A DNA stretch of 11,968 nt from NCBI GenBank assembly GCA_000431815.1, contig FR889214.1:1-11968 (forward strand), given 5' to 3'. Both the position numbers and the translations under genes were made by a program. Each line of letters begins with the position of its first letter. Positions within the stretch are counted from its first letter, which is position 1. The notes under the pieces are model-generated. The model was not told the DNA's origin. It did no database searches and saw only the letters and a program-made list of their open reading frames with translations. The DNA comes from Butyrivibrio sp. CAG:318 (GTDB lineage: Bacteria; Bacillota; Clostridia; Lachnospirales; Lachnospiraceae). Shown here piece after piece: positions 6,533 to 11,947 of this stretch.

Positions 6533-8470
6533 GTGGCCGGACAGAATAACGGACAGCAGGTGCAGGATATCAATGCACTGTTACAGGTAAGAAGAGACAA
6601 ATTAAAGGATCTCGTGGAGAGAGGTAAGAACCCTTTTGAAATAACTAAGTTTGATGTGACACATCACAGTCAGGAGATAAAGGATAATTTTGAACAGCTT
6701 AACGACAAGGATGTTACGATAGCGGGACGTCTTATGTCCAAGCGTGTTATGGGTAAGGCATCTTTCTGCCATATTCAGGATTTACAGGGAACGATCCAGT
6801 CATATGTAGCAAGGGACTGCATCGGTGAAGAAGAATATGCGGATTTCAAGAAACTTGATATCGGTGATATCGTAGGTGTCACAGGCAAGGTATTTGAGAC
6901 CAAGACCGGTGAAATTTCAATCCATGCTGAGAAGGTAACTCTTCTTTCAAAGAGCCTTCAGATTCTTCCGGAAAAATATCACGGACTCACCAACACTGAC
7001 TTAAGATACCGTCAGAGATATGTGGATCTTATCATGAATCCGGAAGTTAAGGATACTTTTGTAAAGCGTTCCAAAATCATCGCTGCGATTAGAAGATATC
7101 TTGACGGACAGGGATTTATGGAGGTTGAGACTCCTATGCTTGTAAGCAATGCCGGCGGCGCTGCTGCAAGACCTTTTGAGACGCATTACAATGCACTTGA
7201 CGAGGATGTTAAGCTTCGTATTTCACTTGAGTTGTATTTAAAGAGACTTATTGTCGGCGGACTTGAGAAGGTATATGAAATCGGCCGTGTATTCCGTAAC
7301 GAGGGTGTTGACACAAGACATAACCCTGAATTCACACTTATGGAATTATATCAGGCTTACACTGATTACAACGGAATGATGGATCTTACAGAGAACCTGT
7401 TCAGATACATTGCCAAAGAGGTTCTCGGAACCACGACAATCACCTATAACGGAATCGAGATGGATCTCGGCAAGCCTTTTGAGCGCATCACCATGGTAGA
7501 TGCGGTTAAGAAATATGCCGGTGTTGATTTTGCCAAAGTTGAGACTTTGGAAGAGGCACGCGCCCTTGCCAAAGAGCACAAAATAGAATTTGAAGAGAGA
7601 CATAAGAAGGGTGATATCCTCAATCTTTTCTTCGAGGAATATGTAGAGGAGCACCTTGTACAGCCTACATTCGTAATGGATCATCCGGTTGACATATCAC
7701 CTCTTACCAAGAGAAAACCGAGCGACCCTGAGTATGTAGAGCGTTTTGAGATGTTCATGAACGGCTGGGAGATGTGCAACGCATACTCAGAGCTTAACGA
7801 CCCGATTGACCAGAGAGAGCGTTTCAAAGCCCAGGATGCCCTTGCGGCAGCGGGTGATGAGGAAGCCAACCACACTGATGAGGACTTCTTAAATGCCCTT
7901 GAAATCGGTATGCCGCCTACAGGTGGTATCGGATATGGCATTGACAGACTTGTAATGCTCATGACCGACTCCGCAGCAATAAGAGACGTGCTGCTCTTCC
8001 CGACAATGAAGTCGTTAGACTCTGACAAGAAGGAAAATAAGACTTCCGAAGAAACTCCTGCAGAGACTGCAAAGCCGGCTGAGAAAATCGACTTCTCCAA
8101 CGTAAAGATTGAACCTTTATTTGAGGAAGAAGTAGACTTCGATACATTCAGCAAGTCAGATTTCAGAGCTGTTAAGGTAAAAGAGTGTGTAGCAGTTCCT
8201 AAGTCAAAGAAATTATTACAGTTTACTTTAGATGACGGAACAGGCACAGACCGCACTATTTTAAGCGGAATCCACGCTTATTATGAACCAGAAGAGTTAG
8301 TTGGAAAGACACTTATTGCCATCACAAATCTTCCACCTAGAAAGATGATGGGAATTGAATCTTGTGGTATGTTACTTTCAGCAGTAAACAACCTTAAGGA
8401 TTCAGAGGATGAAGAACTTCATCTTCTTATGGTTGATGACCACATTCCGGCAGGTGCAAAGTTGTATTAG
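6533..8470 (+). CDS. lysS: Class II lysyl-tRNA synthetase with C-terminal tRNA-binding domain
   Basis: LysRS of 645 residues. The core (about 1-493, normal LysRS length) has the OB-fold anticodon-binding domain and the class II catalytic domain: motif 2 YEIGRVFRNEGVDTRHNPEF, and motif 3 GGIGYGIDRLVMLMTDS followed by IRDVLLFP. A Lys/Glu/Thr/Pro-rich linker (about 494-533) joins it to an extra 112-residue domain (about 534-645) of the EMAPII/Trbp111 type (DFRAVKVKECVAVPKSKKLL, LPPRKMMGIESCGMLLSA, IPAGAKLY), like the C-terminus of many bacterial MetRS. That domain should increase tRNA affinity. I prefer the GTG at 6533 because the GAAAGG (6516-6521) is 11 nt upstream, whereas the in-frame GTG at 6524 is 2 nt from it, and the resulting MAGQNNGQQ start looks native. 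The last codons recur in the repeat at 11559. Confidence 0.93.
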   Translation: MAGQNNGQQVQDINALLQVRRDKLKDLVERGKNPFEITKFDVTHHSQEIKDNFEQLNDKDVTIAGRLMSKRVMGKASFCHIQDLQGTIQSYVARDCIGEEEYADFKKLDIGDIVGVTGKVFETKTGEISIHAEKVTLLSKSLQILPEKYHGLTNTDLRYRQRYVDLIMNPEVKDTFVKRSKIIAAIRRYLDGQGFMEVETPMLVSNAGGAAARPFETHYNALDEDVKLRISLELYLKRLIVGGLEKVYEIGRVFRNEGVDTRHNPEFTLMELYQAYTDYNGMMDLTENLFRYIAKEVLGTTTITYNGIEMDLGKPFERITMVDAVKKYAGVDFAKVETLEEARALAKEHKIEFEERHKKGDILNLFFEEYVEEHLVQPTFVMDHPVDISPLTKRKPSDPEYVERFEMFMNGWEMCNAYSELNDPIDQRERFKAQDALAAAGDEEANHTDEDFLNALEIGMPPTGGIGYGIDRLVMLMTDSAAIRDVLLFPTMKSLDSDKKENKTSEETPAETAKPAEKIDFSNVKIEPLFEEEVDFDTFSKSDFRAVKVKECVAVPKSKKLLQFTLDDGTGTDRTILSGIHAYYEPEELVGKTLIAITNLPPRKMMGIESCGMLLSAVNNLKDSEDEELHLLMVDDHIPAGAKLY

Positions 8471-8620
8471 GATAAGAATTTAATAACTAACATTAAATAG
8501 GCAGTTCTGTAATGGGACTGCCTGTTTTAATAAAGGTTGAAGTATAAAAATATGGAGTGAGGTAGCGGATATGGAAAAAGACCCATTTAAGGAATATTTA
8601 AAAGAGTCTGAACCTGATAA
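8454..8620 (+). repeat. Left copy of the 167-bp direct repeat
   Basis: Matches 11559-11725 with a constant offset of 3105. Only positions 8462 (T versus C) and 8464 (G versus A) differ; 8465-8620 is identical over 156 bp. It covers the final codons and stop of lysS, the lysS terminator, the fic ribosome binding site and the first 16 fic codons. Upstream of 8454 and downstream of 8620 the two loci are unrelated. Confidence 0.97.
8499..8528 (+). terminator. lysS intrinsic terminator
   Basis: A 9-bp stem (AGGCAGTTC at 8499-8507 paired with GGACTGCCT at 8515-8523, one G-T pair), a 7-nt loop, then GTTTTAAT. It lies 28 nt after the lysS stop and separates the housekeeping genes from fic. Confidence 0.85.
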
Positions 8621-9686
8621 GGCTTATAAAGGTTATGCCTGGAGTACGGCAATCGGACTTCAGGCAGTGGACGGACTCAGGCCATCTAAATATTTGATCG
8701 ATACTGCCATTCAGAATATTGAAGGCCGAATCACGATGAAGGAAGCACAGATCCTTATCGACAGCTATTATGAGGAAAGGCCTTGCCATTTAGCTGATGA
8801 TGAACGTACCGAAGAAGCTGATAAAGTCTCTTCCCGTATTGCCGAAATTCTTTCCGAAACAGCGTTCTCATTTTCTCCAAATGAGTATATCTCTATCCAC
8901 CGCAAACTATTTCAGGGTATTTATAAACACGCCGGAAGGATTAGAGATTACAACATTACAAAGAAAGAATGGGTGCTTGATGGGGCGACCGTTATGTATG
9001 GCAGTGCTTCTGAACTAAGAGCGACACTTGAATATGATTTTTCACAGGAGAAAGATTTTAGCTATAAAGGTCTTTCGATGGACGAGATTATCCATCATCT
9101 TGCGGTATTCATTTCGAGGTTATGGCAGATTCATATTTTTGGAGAGGGTAATACAAGAACAACGGCAGTGTTCTTCATCAAATACTTAAGGACACTTGGA
9201 TTCTCGGCAACCAATGATATTTTTGCGGAAAATGCGTGGTATTTCAGAAATGCACTTGTCCGTGCAAATTATACGAACCTGCAAAAAGGTATTCACGAAA
9301 CAACTGAATATCTGGAAGCGTTTCTTAGAAATCTGCTTTTGAACGAGAAAAATGAGCTTCACAACCGGAATCTTCACATAAGTGGACTTTTGAACGAAGA
9401 AAAAGTGGACATTGAGAACGAAAAAGTGGACATTCAAACTCCAAAAGTGGACATTGGAAGTGTGCTTTCCGAAAAAAGCAGCGGTTTTTCAGTAAAAACG
9501 ACAGTTCACATCCATAGACTTTTTGAGAAATTTGGTTTTGATGAAGTGTTTGGAAGAAGTGCGGTCATGGAACTTCTTGGGCTGAAAAGTTCAGGTGCAT
9601 CCAAACTTCTATCAAATCTGACGCAGGCAGATATTATCGGGCCGGTATCCGGATATGGAAAGGGAAAATATAAATTCAAGAGGTAA
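8571..9686 (+). CDS. Fic-family protein with VbhA-like N-terminus and C-terminal winged helix
   Basis: 371-residue protein of the Fic family, whose best known activity is transfer of AMP (or another nucleotide/phosphate group) from a nucleotide donor to a target hydroxyl. The N-terminal region (about 20-68) resembles the VbhA antitoxin fold fused in cis (GLQAVDGLRPS, then IEGRITMKEAQILID). The Fic domain is about 85-260, with core motif H188-I-F-G-E-G-N-T-R196, a variant of HPFxxGNGRxxR that keeps His, Phe, Gly-Asn and Arg. A linker (277-295) repeats KVDI three times every 7 residues. The C-terminus (about 310-371) looks like a winged helix (AVMELLGLKSSGASKLLSNL, GPVSGYGKGKYKF). The start is set by GGAGTGAGG (8554-8562), 8 nt upstream. 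Its 5' end is duplicated at 11676. The target is unknown. Confidence 0.88.
   Translation: MEKDPFKEYLKESEPDKAYKGYAWSTAIGLQAVDGLRPSKYLIDTAIQNIEGRITMKEAQILIDSYYEERPCHLADDERTEEADKVSSRIAEILSETAFSFSPNEYISIHRKLFQGIYKHAGRIRDYNITKKEWVLDGATVMYGSASELRATLEYDFSQEKDFSYKGLSMDEIIHHLAVFISRLWQIHIFGEGNTRTTAVFFIKYLRTLGFSATNDIFAENAWYFRNALVRANYTNLQKGIHETTEYLEAFLRNLLLNEKNELHNRNLHISGLLNEEKVDIENEKVDIQTPKVDIGSVLSEKSSGFSVKTTVHIHRLFEKFGFDEVFGRSAVMELLGLKSSGASKLLSNLTQADIIGPVSGYGKGKYKFKR
9400..9455 (+). repeat. Three-unit 21-bp tandem repeat inside fic
   Basis: AAAAGTGGACATT occurs three times at 21-bp period, with units starting near 9400, 9421 and 9442. Each unit encodes a variant of the heptad x-KVDI-x-x. A related AGTGGACTTTTGAACGA stretch lies just before it. 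It forms the linker between the Fic domain and the C-terminal winged helix, so the repeat is in frame and coding. Confidence 0.85.
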
Positions 9687-9987
9687 TCTTCAGCGAGAAC
9701 TTGAAAATCTGATGGAAACATGTGTAATATTGATTGAAAAAGCCTAAATGGGCGGAAATTTTCAATGAAACAGAAAAACTCAAAAACTTTACTTTTAACA
9801 TTGACTGAGTTAAAAAGAAATAAATTGAGTTAAAAGGTGCTTTCAAGAGTCTGAAATTTACGGATAAGATGTTCTCGAAGATACAGAGTGCAATGTAGAG
9901 GAGTCGGTCATGCAGCGTATGGATATTGAGCGGGGCAGAACTGCATTGAAAATGTTGACCCCGGAACGATACGACTGGTTTGACATA
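9687..9987. other. Non-coding stretch with decayed remnants between fic and the XRE gene
   Basis: No intact gene is visible. The fic-proximal half is AT-rich and holds an interrupted inverted repeat (ATTGAAAA at 9733-9740 and TTTTCAAT at 9759-9766) that could act as a weak fic terminator, and two copies of TGAGTTAAAA (9806 and 9826). The distal half contains gene-like but broken reading frames, listed separately. The boundary at 9987 is where the minus-strand terminator begins. Confidence 0.55.
9824..9987 (+). pseudogene. Frameshifted remnant of an unidentified gene
   Basis: Two adjacent plus-strand frames look protein-like but are broken. Frame one runs 9824-9898 and reads GAFKSLKFTDKMFSKIQSAM before a stop. 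Frame two, open from 9868, continues with VEESVMQRMDIERGR then TALKMLTPERYDWFDIEN and runs on into the terminator. A one-frame slip near 9868-9895 would join them into a single C-terminal fragment. The base composition is closer to the DUF3990/XRE genes than to fic. I do not recognise the family. The frame could be chance, but the amino acid mix is normal for a soluble helical protein. Confidence 0.3.
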
Positions 9988-10014
9988 GAAAATGCACCTG
10001 CCGAAGCAGGTGCA
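9988..10014 (-). terminator. UUCG-loop intrinsic terminator of the DUF3990-XRE operon
   Basis: A perfect 9-bp inverted repeat, TGCACCTGC (9993-10001) and GCAGGTGCA (10006-10014), with a 4-nt loop. On the minus strand the loop reads TTCG closed by C-G, an extra-stable tetraloop, and the stem is followed by TTTTC (9992-9988). It starts 9 nt after the XRE stop codon. On the plus strand there is no T-run, so it should act for the minus-strand operon only. Confidence 0.85.
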
Positions 10015-10023
10015 GGAATGAAA

Positions 10024-10671
10024 TCACATCATGGGGTTTTCCAATAGGTCTTCCACATTACAGCCGAGAACACGGGACAACTTGTAGAGGATGTTTGCCT
10101 GCGCCTTGTCAATGCCATTGACCCGCTGTTCGTACATCTGAATGTTGCGCAGATTCACGCCGGATTGCTCTGCAAGCTCTGCCTGAGATAAGCCCCGGTT
10201 TTCACGGATGCGCTTCAGGTTGGAATCGCCTTCCGCTGCTTTATAGAGTTCCTCCATGGTATCGATGAAACTTGTAATGTCCATCTCGTGGTAAACGGAA
10301 TACATCCCAACGATCTTGGAAAGTGGAATGCGCTCAAAGATGTCCTTGAAACGACGGCCAGTAAACCATTGGTACTCTGCAACTGCCCAACCGGCCCAAT
10401 ATTCAGGGGAACAGTCCTCTGCGTTGGTTGGTGCTGGCAGCTCCTTTGGACCGTATGCCTTTGTGATGACCGCACGGGCCAGCTCAACACCGGACATCCC
10501 TGCAACATAGGCGGGGTTGCCTCGTTCAAACTGTTCGGCGTAGCCGGTATTGATGAAGAGTGCTGTGATCCAATCCGGTTTTAGCTTGCAGTCGTTGATC
10601 GCATAGTCGAAGAAAGAGGAAAGACGATCCTTGGCATTATTCAAATAAGATTCGTTGTATGCGTGGGTCAT
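10024..10671 (-). CDS. XRE-family HTH protein, probable antitoxin/autoregulator
   Basis: 215-residue protein with a C-terminal Cro/CI-type helix-turn-helix (about 152-209: LKRIRENRGLSQAELAEQSG, then NLRNIQMYEQRVNGIDKA). The N-terminal 150 residues are a conserved-looking helical domain (FDYAINDCKLKPDW, YWAGWAVAEYQWFTGRRFKD) that I cannot assign to a named family and that may bind the partner. It is the second gene of a two-gene operon. Its ATG (10671-10669) lies inside the 3' end of the DUF3990-type gene, an overlap of 35 bp, with a GGAGG (10688-10684) 12 nt upstream. The arrangement, putative toxin first and HTH protein second, resembles HigBA-like modules and suggests that this protein neutralises its neighbour and represses the promoter through the palindromes at 11352 and 11379. 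That role is inferred. Confidence 0.85.
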   Translation of the reverse strand: MTHAYNESYLNNAKDRLSSFFDYAINDCKLKPDWITALFINTGYAEQFERGNPAYVAGMSGVELARAVITKAYGPKELPAPTNAEDCSPEYWAGWAVAEYQWFTGRRFKDIFERIPLSKIVGMYSVYHEMDITSFIDTMEELYKAAEGDSNLKRIRENRGLSQAELAEQSGVNLRNIQMYEQRVNGIDKAQANILYKLSRVLGCNVEDLLENPMM

Positions 10672-11335
10672 CGTTGCTCATCTCCTCCCTCAAGATATCC
10701 AGCACGAAGATGTCGTCCCGGTAAGACTTGCTTTTCTTGATTTCTTTACGGTAAGTATCCCTCGCTTTGGTATCTCTATCCAAGAACTTAGGGTAATAGA
10801 CGCTCTTGCTGACCGGATAAGCATTCACGAAGTGCAGCCGATCAAAGCCTTTTTGAGAAATGACAACCGTCTGCTCACCGAGCTTGCCCAGCTTTAGAGC
10901 CTTGTTCAGACTTCTGAGCGGTAAGGTGTTGGACACAAAGGACTCTGCATACTGGAAATAGGAATCGTCTGCCCGATAGCCGATCACAACATCGTAGCCG
11001 GTTAAATCATTTGAATAGTGGTCAATAAGATAGTCCCTTGCATCAACGGCAACTTCGGAGTCCAGTTTGAAGGTGCGGAACTGAAGCAGAAGAGCCATCC
11101 AGTTCAGGACCGTATGCGTTCCGTCCAACAGATTCAGCACCTTCAGCCCTTCCGTGTCAAAGTCGTAGCTGTTGACAAAACCGTCTGTGTTCTTTTTGCA
11201 GGCCCACTCACGAGCCATTTCATCGACGCGGGTACAGTAGAAACCCATGCCATAGTCGTTGTGCGGATTACCAATATGAATATCCGGAACCTCGATGATG
11301 TGGTCGGTTCCATGAAGCAGTTGAATGACGCTCAT
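10637..11335 (-). CDS. DUF3990-type ADP-ribosyltransferase-like protein, putative toxin
   Basis: 232-residue protein resembling DUF3990, a family regarded as remotely related to ADP-ribosyltransferases. The N-terminus has the family pattern LLHGTDHIIEVPDI followed by NDYGMGFYCT and a REWA helix. The centre has YDVVIGYRADDSYF (about 114-127). LGEQTVVIS (about 152-160) sits where ART folds carry the catalytic Glu. His8, Tyr33 and Glu154 are therefore candidates for an H-Y-E triad; this is inferred from order and context, not from a structure. The start at 11335 has GGAGG (11349-11345) 9 nt upstream. The stop lies 35 bp inside the next gene, which encodes an XRE protein. Paired with that regulator, it is a plausible NAD-using toxin. 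No signal peptide or membrane segment is visible. Confidence 0.75.
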   Translation of the reverse strand: MSVIQLLHGTDHIIEVPDIHIGNPHNDYGMGFYCTRVDEMAREWACKKNTDGFVNSYDFDTEGLKVLNLLDGTHTVLNWMALLLQFRTFKLDSEVAVDARDYLIDHYSNDLTGYDVVIGYRADDSYFQYAESFVSNTLPLRSLNKALKLGKLGEQTVVISQKGFDRLHFVNAYPVSKSVYYPKFLDRDTKARDTYRKEIKKSKSYRDDIFVLDILREEMSNDDPRIQRILFE

Positions 11336-11351
11336 AATATGAAGCCTCCGT

Positions 11352-11367
11352 TATCATTGTAATGATA
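11352..11367. promoter_or_regulatory. Palindrome B, probable XRE operator at the transcription start
   Basis: TATCATTGTAATGATA is a perfect inverted repeat of 7-bp arms around 2 bp. It lies from about the expected transcription start into the 5' leader of the DUF3990 gene, between the -10 and the GGAGG. It shares the TATCATY-NN-RATGATA design with palindrome A, 27 bp away centre to centre. Confidence 0.7.
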
Positions 11368-11374
11368 CAACCAC

Positions 11375-11404
11375 ATTATATCATCCTGATGATAGTATTG
11401 TCAA
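11375..11404 (-). promoter_or_regulatory. Strong sigma-A promoter of the DUF3990-XRE operon
   Basis: On the minus strand, perfect TTGACA (11404-11399) and perfect TATAAT (11380-11375) are separated by 18 bp. The -10 is 39 nt upstream of the DUF3990-type start. The spacer and -10 are overlapped by palindrome A, so binding there should block RNA polymerase. Confidence 0.85.
11379..11394. promoter_or_regulatory. Palindrome A, probable XRE operator in the promoter spacer
   Basis: TATCATCCTGATGATA is a perfect inverted repeat of 7-bp arms around 2 bp. It occupies the spacer between -35 and -10 and overlaps two bases of the -10. With palindrome B it forms a tandem operator, as expected for cooperative autorepression by the XRE protein. 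Confidence 0.75.
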
Positions 11405-11473
11405 TAGCGCATGAAAATTCGGCAAAGAGAAAGTGAGAGGGCAATCTCATAAAACCCGGTAGGAGTGATTCAC

Positions 11474-11575
11474 ATGAACAGCAAAATAAACATCAACCCC
11501 AGCTCGACAAAGTGGCTCGAAAAAGATGATCGGGTCGTCGCTGATTACTTCACTTCCTGTGCAAAGCTATATTAG
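11474..11575 (+). CDS. 33-codon ORF truncated at the repeat junction
   Basis: Reads MNSKININPSSTKW, then LEKDDRVVADYF, and ends in CAKLY plus stop. GGAG (11462-11465) lies 8 nt upstream of the ATG, a proper translation start. The last codons fall in the right repeat copy: CAKLY-stop corresponds to the GAKLY-stop end of lysS, so the frame ends on a duplicated lysS stop. I read it as the 5' part of an accessory gene cut off when the repeat junction formed. No family recognised. It may be translated, but as a fragment. Confidence 0.5.
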   Translation: MNSKININPSSTKWLEKDDRVVADYFTSCAKLY

Positions 11576-11725
11576 GATAAGAATTTAATAACTAACATTA
11601 AATAGGCAGTTCTGTAATGGGACTGCCTGTTTTAATAAAGGTTGAAGTATAAAAATATGGAGTGAGGTAGCGGATATGGAAAAAGACCCATTTAAGGAAT
11701 ATTTAAAAGAGTCTGAACCTGATAA
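11559..11725 (+). repeat. Right copy of the 167-bp direct repeat
   Basis: Second copy of 8454-8620. It carries the last lysS codons (with TTG-to-CTA, a silent Leu change), the terminator, the fic ribosome binding site and 16 fic codons. It diverges immediately after GATAA at 11721-11725. It marks the right boundary of the accessory segment. Confidence 0.97.
11604..11633 (+). terminator. Duplicated lysS terminator
   Basis: Exact copy of the hairpin and T-run at 8499-8528, carried by the right repeat. Here it would end plus-strand transcription from the 33-codon ORF. Confidence 0.8.
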
Positions 11726-11747
11726 CTTATATAAAAAGAGCATATAG
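11676..11747 (+). pseudogene. fic 5' stump
   Basis: Starts with the same ribosome binding site and first 16 codons as the intact fic gene at 8571. It then leaves the fic sequence after GATAA, adds seven unrelated codons (NLYKKSI) and stops at 11745-11747. It lacks the VbhA-like region and the whole Fic domain, so it cannot be functional as a Fic enzyme. Confidence 0.9.
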
Positions 11748-11859
11748 CGATTGTTGGAGGAAGATAAGTGAGTACAAGATATTGGCTGAATTGGAAAAAG
11801 AAGGGGTATTTGTTTTTCCTTCATCGCTTCGAGAAGCAGAGGATTTGACAAATGATTAG
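11748..11859 (+). pseudogene. 3' remnant of an unidentified gene
   Basis: In the frame one base after that of the fic stump, the sequence reads WRKISEYKILAELEKEG, then VFVFPSSLREAEDLTND and a stop at 11857-11859. It is amphipathic and protein-like, but has no start codon with a ribosome binding site. It is probably the tail of a gene whose front was lost when the fic stump was joined to it. Family not recognised. Confidence 0.35.
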
Positions 11860-11892
11860 ATGATTTTACATAGTCAGTTTGGAAGTTTTTAT

Positions 11893-11911
11893 AATAATGA
11901 GAATTATTACT
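11893..11911. promoter_or_regulatory. Fur-box-like sequence
   Basis: AATAATGAGAATTATTACT matches the classical 19-bp Fur consensus GATAATGATAATCATTATC at 14 of 19 positions by my alignment. It contains the palindrome TAATAAT-GAGA-ATTATTA. It lies 7 bp upstream of a consensus -35. The AT-rich context raises the chance of a false match. Confidence 0.45.
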
Positions 11912-11918
11912 ATTTTTA

Positions 11919-11947
11919 TTGACAACAGGACGATAATGGTATATAAT
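11919..11947 (+). promoter_or_regulatory. Consensus sigma-A promoter at the right edge
   Basis: Perfect TTGACA (11919-11924) and perfect TATAAT (11942-11947) with a 17-bp spacer. It should drive a plus-strand gene beyond the window; no start codon is reached. The Fur-box-like sequence just upstream suggests iron-linked control. Confidence 0.8.

Noticed and set aside
7681..8256. 191-codon minus-strand frame opposite lysS
   Set aside because: Serine-rich composition typical of an antisense shadow; it lies wholly under conserved LysRS sequence.
9400..9455. CRISPR-like spaced repeats
   Set aside because: Only three units at 21-bp period, in frame inside fic, with intervals too short to be spacers.
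8454..11725. Integrase-type genomic island with att sites at the lysS 3' end
   Set aside because: No recombinase gene or remnant is recognisable between the repeats, and the repeat is far longer than a usual att core and extends into fic.
11585..11851. 88-codon minus-strand frame over the right repeat copy
   Set aside because: It runs antisense through the duplicated terminator and fic start, with no ribosome binding site; a chance frame.
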